A DNA stretch of 64,000 nt from Triglochin maritima (GCA_963682175.1 OY821772.1:20762743-20826742), one strand, 5' to 3'; shown: positions 9,977 to 20,520, numbered from the stretch's first letter. A program made the numbers and translations. The notes: generated by a model not told the origin, from the letters alone.

Positions 9977-12672
9977 ATGTCTCGGAGGCCAGGGAAGCAG
10001 CCAGCAGTTCCCCCGGTGTACCCGTATGAGGTAACATTACGTTATTTATTTGTTTTAAAAAAAAAAAAAAAAAAAAAAAAAGTCGTCGGCGTCCGAGGGA
10101 GACGCCCCCCGCATGGGGCGGGCGTCCGAGGAAGCCGCTCCCCCTATGGGGGGAGCGGCTTCCGAGGACGCCCGACCCATGCGGGGGGCGTCTCCCTCGG
10201 ACGCCGACCCGAAGCGGGAGACGTCTGCGGAAGACGTCTCCCCGATGGGGGAGACGTCTTCCGCAGACGTCTCCCCGTAGGAGGAGGCGTCTCCGACAGA
10301 CGCCTCCACCTTGCGGGAGGCGTCTCTCGCAGACGCCTCCGCCTTTTTTGTTTTTTTAATTAATAAATATCATAATTACTTTAATAAATAGTGATAAATC
10401 AAAAAAATTAATTTAACAAATTCTTTTTAAGTTTAACATTTGTGATATTTAGTTTTAACAAATTTTGATTTAGTTTATATATTGTTTTAATTTAGTTTAA
10501 CAAATTTTGATTTAGTTTAACAATTTTGATAATTAAGTTTAACAAATTTTGATTTAGTTTAACAATTTTGATAAATATGATAATTTAGTTTAACAAATTT
10601 AACAAATTTGTATTTAAAATTTCAATAAATAGTCATCGGGTCACAGTGGAGGGAGAGGCAAGTCGATACCATTACACGCCTTCCGTTCTTTAGAGGATGA
10701 TTCAGCACCGCGTCATCCACGTAGACGGGGGATATCTGCTTCGGTCAGGAGGGAGAGGGAGGCATTACGTCGTCGTGAGGAGGAGGATGATTCCTTCGAT
10801 GATGAGCATGTAGATAGTTTCGACGACGAGAGCGACGATGATGGCCCGTATGATGTGCGGCCGGAGGTGGAGAGGCAGGGGGATTATAGCGGAGGACGTG
10901 GTCGAGCGGGTACTTCTACTTCCGCCGGATGGATGGTGCGGAAGGGTAGGGGTGGGAGGTTTACGGCCGGGGATTCGAGCTCGTGCACTGTTGATCCCCG
11001 CGCTCAGAAGAAGAAGAGGGTCCAGGACGATTCTTGGATCGTGAGCAGTATGACGCCTGGTGGTCCTTTAGATGGGAGCGTCATTCCTAGTTTCTGGGGT
11101 CACATTGCTAGACGGATCTGGGACGGAGAGGATCGGAAGGTTCTGAAGTGCCAGAATCGGCACAGAGCCTGTACAGCACTACAGGGTTGGCGGTCTACAC
11201 TGAGTGCTGATATCAGAGAGGAGATTAGTGCCACGCATTTGGGGCACTTACCGTACAGCATGTTCCCTTATCTCGACATGCCTTTGATTTCGGCGTTTGT
11301 GGAGCGGTGGCAGCCTGACACCAACACTTTCCACATGCCTTTCGGAGAGATGACGATCATGCTTCACGATGTTTTCCAGATCCTGCGACTTCCTGTGGAT
11401 GGTCGTCTGGTTAGTGCTCAGGGGTCGACGTCTGAGCTGAGGTGTTATGTGGCAGAGTTGCTTGGTGTCACACCTGATGGTCTGGCGAGAGATACAGCTT
11501 TATGGAGTGGTGGTGGTGTCGGCATCGACTCCCTTGAGGACCTATGCAGACGGGCACGACCTCCGCGGGCCGATGATACACAGTTGACGGCGTACCTATT
11601 CTTGATGCTCGGAGCCGTCTTGTTTGTCGACAAGAGTGGTTGTCGGATCAGACCACGCGATCTACTGGAGGCTAGGGACCCGGAGACCGTTCGTGAGTAC
11701 TCGTGGGGGTCAGCGACGTTGGCATACCTGTACCGGCAGCTTGGGATAGCTAGCCGTGCGGATTGTTCTGGGATTGCAGGTTGTCTTACGCTGCTGCAGG
11801 CGTGGATATACGAGTACTTTCCTGCATTCCGCCCGCATCGTGAGCGGAAGATTATCGACGAGGGTCATCCACGTTCGGGTATGTGGGTTGTCCGGAGCGA
11901 GGACAAGAGCGATGGACGATTGCGTTCCATCCGCGCACGGCTAGATCATATGACTGCATCAGAGGTATCAAACTTTACACCATTTATTTAATTTTAAGAT
12001 GTATTATTATTAATGTGTTAAACTTTAGGTGGAGTGGTTACCCTATGGTCCTGACCCAGCAGCGGATGTCCCGAGGACTTTATTGATGGGTCTTATTCGT
12101 TATCGGGATATCATAGAGCCTTATATGCCCGATCGGGTCTTGCGTCAGTTAGGATATGTTCAGGTGATCCCGGTTGACATCCCGACACCAGAGCATGCGG
12201 TGCGGTCTGCGACAGCAGCGACGTACGACGTCAGGTTCCCCGCTTCTACAGCGGAATCGACTTGGCGGACATTTCCGAGATCATGCCGATTGTTCCTTGG
12301 CGACTTCAGACGTAGTCGCGACCCCTCCGAGTGTGATGCACGTTATCTTGATTGGTTCGGTACTTACTCACATCCTATCATCGTCCGTGGTGCCTCCCGG
12401 AGAGCAGATCGACCACCAGATAGGACGTGTGGCGATCTGGTAATTTTTTCATTTTATCTAAATTTATTTGTACCGTATAATTTGTTAATGTACGCTAATG
12501 TTAATGTTATGTGCAGTGGATGGGTAAGATGATACGGGCTGTAGACCCAATCTTGCAGATGAGGGATGAGCTGCCAGACGATGCCAGAGCTGCATGCGGA
12601 GATGTGGATCAGATCATACAGTCATGGCATACTCAGTTAGGCATCTCCGACCATGATTCGGATGATGAGTAG
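9977..12672 (+). CDS. Plant mobile domain (PMD/MAIN-like) protein of the MULE, 4 exons, 650 aa
   Basis: Exons 9977-10030, 10633-11964, 12029-12439 and 12517-12672 join in phase with GT/AG borders (GAG|GTAACA, AATAG|TCATCG, GAG|GTATCA, TTTAG|GTGGAG, CTG|GTAATT, TGCAG|TGGATG). The product is 18+444+137+51 residues. Residues 19-150 are basic and acidic low-complexity (DDEHVDSFDDESDDD). The PMD spans about 150-520, with FVERWQPDTNTFHMPFGEM, IMLHDVFQILRLP, YSWGSATLAYLYRQLG and a WIYEYFP block. It ends in acidic DSDDE. PMD proteins occur in plant transposons and in the host genes MAIN and MAIL1, which work in silencing and development. The role in the element is unknown; helping the element evade or use silencing is a guess. 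The same four-exon layout begins in the decayed copy at 17571. Confidence 0.9.
10031..10632 (+). other. First intron of the PMD gene
   Basis: 602 bp, donor GAG|GTAACATT and acceptor AATAAATAG|TCATCGGG. It holds an A24 run (about 10057-10080), the GC-rich inverted-repeat array, and then an AT-rich tandem of TTTAGTTTAACAAATTTTGA units (10400-10610). If not spliced, the exon-1 frame stays open to 10363, reading a Lys run and then an Arg/Gly-rich repeat. Confidence 0.85.
10081..10345. repeat. GC-rich inverted-repeat array in PMD intron 1
   Basis: About ten units of roughly 27 bp alternate GGCGTCT/AGACGCC-type 7-mers with CCCCATGGGG-type centres, so neighbouring units can pair into hairpins (for example GGAGACGTCTTCCGCAGACG). 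One reading frame on each strand is open through the array; on the minus strand it reads a 9-residue period (MGxASxxDA). The array lies about 250 bp inside the left end of the element. Confidence 0.9.
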
Positions 12673-12689
12673 GCTGATCTGTTGTACCG

Positions 12690-12925
12690 TACTCTTAGTA
12701 TTTGTATTTATATTTGTTTATCTGTTGTACGCTTAGTATTTGTGTTTGCTTATCTGTGGTACGCTTAGTATTTGCATTTATATTTGTTTATCTGTTGTAC
12801 GCTTATTATTTATTATTTGTGTTTGTGTTTGCGAACATGTCGTACGCTTATTGTTTGTATTTGTGTTTTGCTTATCTGTTGTACCCTTATTATTTGTATT
12901 TGTGTTTGATAACCTTTCGTACTAT
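12690..12925. repeat. Tandem repeat just after the PMD stop codon
   Basis: About six copies of a 40-50 bp unit built on CTGTTGTACGCTTAGTATTTGTGTTTG. It starts within 20 bp of the PMD stop and probably forms its 3' UTR and end signal. Confidence 0.8.
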
Positions 12926-12934
12926 TATATATAA

Positions 12935-13047
12935 TGCAAATAAAGCAAACATATCAAAAACATATTACATAATAAAGCAACACTATATAATGTACAAACA
13001 TATCAAAACATATTACATAATTATACAAACATATCAAAACATATTAC
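12935..13047. repeat. Tandem repeat overlapping the 3' end of the transposase-OTU gene
   Basis: About three copies of a 36-bp unit (CAAACATATCAAAACATATT). The last copy touches the stop codon of the minus-strand gene at 13034. On that strand it reads AATATGTTTTGATATGTTTG, rich in possible poly(A) signals. Confidence 0.8.
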
Positions 13048-16000
13048 ATAATTGTTGCCAATATGCTATCCTATGTTGGTACTCCAGCTCCCATCCAATA
13101 ACACTCTCATCTCGTATTTGATACCACAGAGTCGCTATAGGAGGTACGGGGAATCCCTCATTCAATTCCAAACGAATGTAATGAGCGTAACTCCCTAAAT
13201 GAGCAATAATCAACTCTCTGCACGGTCTCGTCACGGTAGGCGGACTCTCCCAAGGTAGAACTGTAAGACATGGGTACAACGAACCATCATTTCCGAGAGA
13301 GAAGAACATAACTGCACACTTGTAAAAATTTGCAATGGGAAACAAGTCCGTCCACGTCTCCATATAGTGATTCTCGCCACAAGGTCCCCCGCCCCAATTA
13401 ATCCGGTGACGAGCCTCCGCCACACCGTCGTAGTATACGTGCTCATAAAAAGATGGGTTCGCAGCTATCTCATTTGAAATCGAACGACGGGCGAGTTGCC
13501 AATTGTCTTCACCACCGTGGAAAACATCGGCGACACATCGAAATCCACAGTTTCCATCAGCACGTACATCATTCCACTGGTGTAGGAATGGCATAATGAT
13601 TCCTGGAATTCTATCTCCATATGGGAAGTCGTCTACGTCAGCCCGCCCAGTCACTACAATATGAACAAAAAATACAGTTAGATATAATAACAAAAGATAC
13701 ATATTTACTGAAATAAATAACAAAATTATAATAATAATAAATGTAAGGATGGTATACCTGATCCTCCTCTCACTGACGAAGAACCAGAAGATCGACCACG
13801 ACCTTTGCTTCCACTACCGGAAGAACGACCACGACCTCTACTCCCACTACCTGAAGATCGACCACTACCTCGCTCTGCATACTCAAACGCACTAGGGTCC
13901 CGTCGTGTCGACTTTCCCCTTGGTCGACCTCGTAGCTTTGTTTTTACTGCAGGCTCTTTCAAATTCGAATGTTCGGGGTGTAGCTGCTCGAATAAAACCC
14001 GAGAGGCAGATCGAATTACGGTAGGGTCACTTCCTGCAATCTCATCAACCAGACTGCGAAAATGTTCGGCGTCTTGAGCTGCCTGAGACACAAACTCTGC
14101 GTTCCCGGCTCCTTCCCCAATGACAAGTGTCCTCCAGAACGAATGAATCTGCTCTAAGTAAATTCCGTTTTCTGATTCAAGACATCCACGGATGGTACAT
14201 GCGCAAGGTATCCCATGAGAAGTCAGAAAAGCGCACTCGCAACGATATTCAACTTCATCATCTAACTGTTGCATTCTCTTCACCTCCTGACTCAGCAACT
14301 GCAAACAGTGATGCGAAACTCTACCATTTATGTGACGATATAGAGAATGTCCGAAATTAGTCAAATTTCGCCGTCTCGAGTCTTCAAGAAAGTTTCGAAT
14401 ATTCGTCAGCTGCATTTCAGTAGCCGCGTTGACGCGCTCGAAAAGAGTGTCCAGAGCTGCAGTCGATGTAGAAATCCACTCTTTTAGAGCCGAATGAGCA
14501 CTTTCGACCCTACAATTCGTGGTGTTCCCAAAATGAAGGACTTTGTTCGTCCAATTCAGCACAAACTTTTCTTTATGCACTAACCACGTGGTGTCCAGAT
14601 ACTCCGTGATAGCCGGCCACGATCTATACAAATCTTTCAGAGCATACACAGCTCTATCATACTCGGCTTCTGAAGTAGAAAGCATGATCTTCCTCCATCT
14701 TCCACGCCTCAAAGTCTCTGCCATCTCCTTATTCTTGCCGAATACGTGGTACGCGTAATTCAATACGTCTTTGTTGATGTGCCATGTGCAGAGTAAATGA
14801 GCAGAGTCTGGAAAAACCTCTCTCACTGGTCGCATAAGGCCTAACTCCCGGTCTGTTATTATTGCAGTCGGGCTGACAGTCCCCAATAACAGATCTCTCA
14901 ACTTCTCCATCACCCACAAATAACTGGAGTAAGATTCATCCATCAAAATCGCATATCCAATAAGGAAATTCATGTTTGCTGGTGTGACCCCAATCATTTC
15001 GAACAAAGGCATCTTATACTTGTTCGTCTTGTAAGTCGAATCCATGCAGATAACGAAAGGATATGTCCGCAACAACTGGACTGACGTCGGATGTGCCAAA
15101 AAAGCGTGAGTGACGACATCAGTTTCTGGATCCGCCATAATCCAATGTAAGTACTCACACTGCACTGCTTGGTAGAGAAACTGCTGGACGGGATTCCGAT
15201 CTTCAGATTTTGTCCTCCTCATGTAATCTCTGAAATTATAAATATGCCTTTGATTTGGATTGTCCTCCGGGAATTTTTCTTTTACTGCCTTCAAGATGTT
15301 CCGTGGTTTTGCTTGCGCCTCTGTCATATCACGAACAATCTTCTTCGCCCCAGAACTTAGACCACTAATTTGACGATGACCCTCTGGATAAACTGCCAGT
15401 CTGTGGTTGTGATGTCCGTGAGCACTATTAAAAACCAAAACCCATCCATCACGATCTCGTCGCTCCACCACTTTTATTAAGAAACGGCAACCGCAACCCT
15501 TTCTTTTGGTGTTTCTTCGAAGTGCAGTATCCATATCCCGAGACTCCATTTGATTTCGCCGGTCGCATCTCAAATAACAATCCATCCGACTATCTGATCT
15601 TGTTTTGTACGACGACACGACCAAAAAAAACCCAGCTCCGATAGCTACTTGTTTGGCCCATTTACATGCTTCATCGATTGTTGCAAAGATTTGTGTAGTT
15701 TGAAATAACTCACTGTAATCCACTCCATCACCACCGAAATCTGGAACCTACAAAAATAAAATCAAAATTAAAAAAAATTAAAAAATAAATTAGAAATTAA
15801 AAAATTTCAAAAATAATGTCGAAAATAAAAAAACAAAATCAAAATCAAAAAAAAAAAAAAATAGGCGTCTGTGTTACGCGCCTGCCCCATGGATGGGGCG
15901 TCTGTGTTAAACGCCTTCCCCAACGGTAAGGCGTCTGCGTAGGACGCCTGACCGAAGGGAAGGGCGTCTACTACAGACGCCTTACCCATGGGGAGGACGT

Positions 16001-16174
16001 CTACATAAGACGCCTATCCCATGGGGGAGGCGTCTGCGTTAGACGCCTAGTCCATGGGGAGGGCGTCCTACGCAGACGCCCTCACCATGGGGGAGGCGTC
16101 TAATGCAGACGCTCGGCCCAAAATTTGCCCCGCGCCAGGCTTACCTCACCCGATGCATCACCCTCGTTAGACAT
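13034..16174 (-). CDS. FAR1/MULE-type transposase joined to an OTU cysteine protease, 3 exons, 879 aa
   Basis: Exons 16174-16145, 15747-13758 and 13653-13034. Borders: GAG|GTAAGC, TTTGTAG|GTTCCA, TCAG|GTATAC, ATTGTAG|TGACTG. Phases agree (0, then 1), giving 2640 nt. In order: a FAR1-like C-C-C-C/HNH zinc region (C67, C71, C95, C97, H125); a MULE transposase core with D246 (ICMDST), D309 (ITDRE), C330xxH333 and E425 (CRVES); a SWIM-like C513xC515...C525xC527; a Ser/Gly/Arg linker at about 616-673; and an OTU domain with D706GNC709 and H831 (AHYIRL). Removing the second intron fuses transposase and OTU in frame; unspliced, the first part ends in LHLLLL. The transposase would cut and move the element; OTU enzymes remove ubiquitin. 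Whether the OTU part acts on the transposase or on host silencing proteins is unknown. Confidence 0.92.
13654..13757 (-). other. Intron linking the transposase and OTU parts
   Basis: 104 bp, AT-rich, donor CAG|GTATACC and acceptor ATATTGTAG|TGACTGG on the minus strand. It splits one codon (G|TG, Val674). The 5' part stays open only 11 codons into the intron, so splicing decides between a transposase alone and a transposase-OTU fusion. Confidence 0.85.
15748..16144 (-). other. First intron of the transposase-OTU gene
   Basis: 397 bp, donor GAG|GTAAGCC and acceptor TTTATTTTTGTAG|GTTCC on the minus strand. It contains the GC-rich inverted-repeat array and an A/T-rich stretch. Unlike in the PMD gene, the exon-1 frame closes within 15 codons if the intron is kept. 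Confidence 0.85.
15860..16130. repeat. GC-rich inverted-repeat array in transposase intron 1
   Basis: About ten units alternate GGCGTCT-nnnnn-AGACGCC hairpins with AGACGCC-nnCCCATGGGGnn-GGCGTCT hairpins. The design matches 10081-10345. It lies about 200 bp inside the right end of the element, mirroring the array at the left end. Confidence 0.9.
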
Positions 16175-16221
16175 TTTCGTGGTGTTTTTACTGATAAATT
16201 ATGAATATACAAGACCATATG

Positions 16222-16235
16222 CCTTATTTATAGAC
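16222..16235 (-). promoter_or_regulatory. TATA box of the transposase-OTU gene
   Basis: GTCTATAAATAAGG on the minus strand, about 50 bp upstream of the start codon at 16174. Confidence 0.6.
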
Positions 16236-16266
16236 ACGGGACGATATGGGTATTAAATATATTGTT

Positions 16267-16330
16267 AAGGGCAATTTGATAATTTCAAGGGGCGATTTAA
16301 GTAGTTTTGGGGCGACGTTTAGTAGTTCCC
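16267..16330 (-). repeat. Right terminal inverted repeat of the 6.5-kb MULE
   Basis: The complement of the left terminal repeat (see 9831-9893). The outward 100 bp is almost identical to the left end of the 590-bp derivative at 9072, including AACAATATATTTAATACCC. Confidence 0.9.
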
Positions 16331-16339
16331 ATTTATAAT
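16331..16339. repeat. Right target-site duplication of the 6.5-kb MULE
   Basis: ATTTATAAT, pairing with ATTTATAAC at 9822-9830 with one mismatch. Confidence 0.75.
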
Positions 16340-17570
16340 CAGTGCTGCTGCAAGCATTTTTTATTTTTTTTGATCGGTGCTGCAAGCAATCATTGATTGA
16401 TGCTATGTGTATCAGTTTCAGCACTTCATCCTATACTCCTAAGTTCTGCTTTTATTTTCTCTTCTTTGATTTTTCAAGATGACGTTCTCAAGCATCCAAG
16501 AGACTCACCGTGTTGATAGGGTGGTGTTTGTTTCATTTGTAACCATGTTCCTAATGAAAATGGAAACTGATTTCTGCTCGTTTTATGTTAGAAGTAGAAC
16601 ATATTACATTGCTAATTACAATTCACGAATGTGAGTTAGTACCTTATTTTAATCTTATGATATCACAATTCACATGCGGGGAATAGTACCATTGCATATG
16701 CTATTTGCCCAACTTGTCACCTAATCCTCATACAACATATCCTAAATATTGCTTCTCTGTTTCAATTTTAGATAACTTAAAATATCTTTTAAAATAGATT
16801 GATGTTTACTTCTTAACATATTAATAACAAACATGTAGAATTTTTCTCCAGGATTACATGTAGTAGAAGGTCAATATTTTTTCAAGAGAATAGTTAGGGT
16901 GTGGTCACGTCGAAATTTTAAAACTTTAATGGTAATTGTTATTAATGACACGATATTGATTTCCATTTACGATCAAATGGAATTTCATGTGCAACATGTG
17001 TTTTTTCTTAAATCAATAAACTCATGGATTCTAATTGAAGTTGGATATATGACAACAAAATTAGTCATACATTCACTTAAAATTTGAAGTTAATCTTTAG
17101 TGTTGCATTTGGTCCACAAAACCAATACATCCGCGATGAAAAGATCTTACACCGATGCAAGAAGCGAAAGATTATCATCTGCTTATAACCATGGATTTAA
17201 AGCATGAACAAGACCAGCCGAATGAGTTGTTTGCGCCGGCAATTAGTGAGGTAGCCGGTCCAAGTAGGGTTAAGTAGCTGAATCTTTTTGGGTTTTTTGG
17301 TGACCAGGTTGGACCCTAGTTTGTCTCTGTTCAACCAGTTGAACCGCATTGTTGAAAATAATAATAATAATTATAGATTGATTTTAAGTTAATTGGATCT
17401 GCGTGTACATGTAGGGTCTGAATGTTGGTTCGATAAAGTTCCATATTAAATTATTGTATAAATTCAAATTTCAATTAATTATATATATATATCACATTAT
17501 GCTAGCTTAACAGTACAACCGGTTTTTGACCGTTTGACGTCGAGTTTGTGTTTGAGACCTTTAACTATCT
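16340..17570. other. AT-rich spacer; nothing recognised
   Basis: No domain-bearing frame, RNA gene or transposon terminus was seen. A short open frame at 16899-17087 has no recognisable content. A TATATATAT run lies near 17483. Confidence 0.4.
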
Positions 17571-19472
17571 GGACTGCTAAACGTCGTCCGTAAATTACTT
17601 AAATCGCCAATGCCAATTACCGTTTTGTCATTCTCTCATTTCTATTTATATATCTCTTCATTTCACTATCCTACCACCACTCTTTCTTCATCTTCATCTC
17701 ATAATCATAAAAATAATGTCTCAGAGGCCAGGAAAGGAGCTAGCGTTACGCCACAGTGCACTCGACTATGGGAAAATTTATATTTTTTTAGGAGGTGTCT
17801 GCGGGAGCCCTCCCCCACTTTGGGGGGCGGCTCCCGCGGGTGCCCACCCTTTGGGGGGGGGCCTTAATTTTTATTATTATTTAGTTATAACTAATAATTA
17901 GTAAATATAATTAGTATTAATTGATAATTCGTTAAAAATAATTAATAATTTTGTTAATTTAGTAACTTAAAACCATTTAACAAAATTTTATTTCTAAAAT
18001 TTATTTAATAGTCATCGGGTTATCGTAGAGGAAGAGGAAAATCCATACCGTTACACACTGTACATGCTTACGAAGAGGATTCAACACCACGTCATCCACG
18101 TAGACGGGGGTATTTCTGCTTCGATTAGGAGGGAGAGTTTACATCATCGTCAGGTACGTGATGATTACTTCGATGATGAGGAAGTTTCAAATGAGGTTGA
18201 GAGTGACGACCACAAGAGTGACGATGGGGGCCGGTATGGGTTGGAGTTGGAGCGGCAGGAGGAGGAGAGGCAGGGGGAGTATGGTAGAGGACGTGGGCGA
18301 GATGAGCAATATGGTAAAGGATGGGGGCGACATGGTAGTTCTTCTTCTGCTGAGTGGGTAATTCGGAAGGGTAGAGGTGGTAGGTTTGTGACCGGTATTC
18401 AAGTTCGTGCACTGTAGATGCCCGAGCTCAGAAGAAGAAGTGGGTTGATGATGATTCTTGGATCATGACTGCTGTGATGGCTGGTGGTCCTTTAGATGGG
18501 AGCATCATTCCTAGTTTCAGGGGCCAGATCGCTAGACTCATTTTGGAGGGAGAGGATTGGAAGGTTCTGAAGTGCCACAATCGGCACAGAGGTTGTACTA
18601 CATTGCAGGATGGTGCTCAGTTTTGAGTGATGATATCATGGGGCCATTACTGATAGCGGATTGAGTCACTTACCTTACAACATGTTCCCCTGCCTTGACA
18701 TGCCGTTGATATTTGCGTTTGTGGAGCAGTGACAACCTTACACCAACTCTTTCCACCTACCTTTTGGAGACATGACGATCATGTTGCACGACGTGTTCCA
18801 GATCCTTCGCATTCCTGTTGAGGGTCGTATAGTCGGTGGTCAGGCATCGACGACTGAGCTGAAGAGTTATGTAGTAGAGTTGCTCGGGGTGAACGTCGAT
18901 AGTCTTGGGAGGGATAACCCCCTTTTGGAGTGGCGGTGGTGTTATCATCGACGTTGTTGACGACTTATGCAGACGGGGACAACCTCCGCATGCCGAGGAT
19001 ATGCAGTTGACTGCCAACCCGTTCTTACTGCTCGGATGCGTCTTGTTTATCGACAAAAACATTGCAGGATCAGACCACGCGACGTATTGGAGGCTAGGGA
19101 CCTAGATACCATTGGTCAGTACTCATGGGGGTCAGCGACGTTGGCATACCTGTATCGCCAGTTGGGGATAAGTAGCCGTGCTGATTGTTCTGGTATTGCG
19201 GGTCGTCTTACGCTGCTGCATGCTTGGTTATATGAGTATTTTCCTCTTTTCCGGCCACATCAAGAGCGGAAAATCATTGAGTCGGGCCATCCTTGTTCGC
19301 GTATGTGGGCCGTCCGGAGCGAAGATAAGAGCGAGGGGCGACTCCGTTCTATTCGTAGACGACTAGATCAGATGACCGCATCGTAGGTATAAAACTCTAT
19401 ACAATTTACTTTTATTTAATTTTAATTATAATTATTATTAACGTGTCAACGTTAGGTGGAGTGGTTGCCCTA
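17571..19472 (+). pseudogene. Decayed PMD half of a second MULE copy
   Basis: Opens with the MULE terminal repeat (GGACTGCTAAACGTCG) and the same TATA box. Exon 1 starts at 17716 (MSQRPGK), but its donor reads GGAAAA, not GTAAC. A shrunken GC array follows at 17800-17865. The second exon restarts at AATAG|TCATCGGG near 18010. Compared with the intact gene there is a 1-bp insertion near 18112, a 1-bp loss near 18611, a TGG-to-TGA stop near 18731, another frameshift near 18925, and a TAG in place of GAG at the end of exon 2 (about 19385). The second intron and the first codons of exon 3 are present, then the match stops at 19472 in an LTR fragment. The transposase half and right end are missing. 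Confidence 0.88.
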
Positions 19473-20091
19473 GGAGGAGAGGGAGGAAGAAGAAGAAAAG
19501 AGGCATTACAAGTCTGTTTATAGAAGATTAGATAGTTTGGATGGATGTGGGCGTAATTGGACGGCTGTAATAACTTTTTCTCTGGTCTGGTGCACCCATA
19601 TAATCGCGATGAAGCCACGGGAGAAATTGGGGACCAATTGAATCTTCCATTGACATATTAAAATATGAAACTGGCAGATCAATTGGGTCCGATTGTCCCT
19701 AATTTTCTTCAGTAACTAAAATGTTTTATTTTGCACGTGGGGTGCACTTCTAGTATGCTGGTTCGAGCTTGTTTCTCTTTAATTGACCAAATACTCCTCA
19801 AGATCATGGTTTTGAAGGATTTTTACACCCAAAATCTTTTTCGTGCGTTCAAGTCCCTCTGTATTTCATCTGGGTCCTTCCTGATTTGCATATGGATCAT
19901 TATGCTTGACAAATATATCCTCTTTGCTTCATTTGAGTTCTTTCTTCTTGCATTTCAGTTATTTTCTCTTCCTTTCTCTTCTTTATTACATAACACCTGA
20001 AACACCATAAACAAACACTCGAGTAACACAACATTGGGGGTAAACCAAAAGATATATAGCATGAACGCGATGTATGATATGCTACTAATCA
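19473..20091 (-). repeat. Athila-like LTR fragment, minus strand
   Basis: Matches the minus-strand LTR at 49078-49674 in order and spacing: AGGAGGAGAGGGAGGAAG-like, GTTTATAGAAGATTAGA, GCACGTGGGGTGCACTT, then GATATGCTACTAATCA at the end. The other end abuts the PMD pseudogene without a clear junction sequence, so it may be a truncating insertion or a deletion breakpoint. Confidence 0.8.
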
Positions 20092-20520
20092 GCAGAGGTT
20101 AAGCAGCTTCTGCTTGGGATGTGCACGGCTGGCGCGCGCATGTCGCCTAAGGTTTCCTCTCGCACGCGTTGGGCGTGTAGCCCTCGGGTAGCCGGTTGAC
20201 TCCTAGTGGTGGTTGGCCTCCGACGGCGTGAGGTGGGACCAGTGGAGGCGGAGGACTGATGTGGCTGGGGTGGGGCGTGATCTGGCCTGAACGCGGAGGG
20301 CGCGTGTGGTGCAGATCGTTGGCTCGGTTAGTGCTATGTGTGCACCTCATGCGCGGTGGGCTGGCTGGCCAGCTCTCCGTGCCTAGTTTCAACCATGTGC
20401 TCCCTTCCCTGAGATGGTCATGGAGGTAGAGCCTGGACGTGCTGCTGGTCGGTCTGTGGGTTGGTGCATGCATGTGTGTGTGATACGTATATTATTATCA
20501 TTTGATCTAATGCATGTTTT
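20092..20520. repeat. GC-rich repeat related to the gypsy-type LTR at 60161-60750
   Basis: Shares word order with 60380-60640: a GGCTGGCGC block, a GGGCGTGTAGCC / GGGGTGTAGCC pair, GGTGGGACC, a GTTAGCTCAGTAGG / GTTGGCTCGGTTAG pair, and TGTGCACC. It is strongly diverged. No coding content. Confidence 0.5.

Larger units (their letters stand above)
9831..16330 (+). mobile_element. Apparently intact 6.5-kb MULE with PMD and transposase-OTU genes
   Basis: The terminal inverted repeats match at 58 of 62 positions by eye (GAACTGCTAAAC from 9832, GTTTAGTAGTTC to 16328). The flanking 9-bp duplications are ATTTATAAC (9822-9830) and ATTTATAAT (16331-16339), 8 of 9, the length expected for Mutator-like elements. 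Inside are two convergent, apparently intact spliced genes: the PMD gene on the plus strand and the transposase-OTU gene on the minus strand. Each has a TATA box just inside the terminal repeat and a GC-rich array in its first intron. The 3' ends meet over 12673-13033. Its exons are clearly GC-richer than the flanking DNA. This is a candidate autonomous element; activity is inferred. Confidence 0.92.

Noticed and set aside
10855..11991. PMD open frame read as a separate gene starting at a GTG at 10855
   Set aside because: The frame continues upstream to a good acceptor at 10633 and joins exon 1 in phase. The GTG is internal.
15807..15989. Minus-strand open frame with a 9-residue periodic peptide in the GC array
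   Set aside because: It lies inside transposase intron 1, has no link to exon 1, and its periodicity follows from the 27-bp repeat. Not called as a gene.
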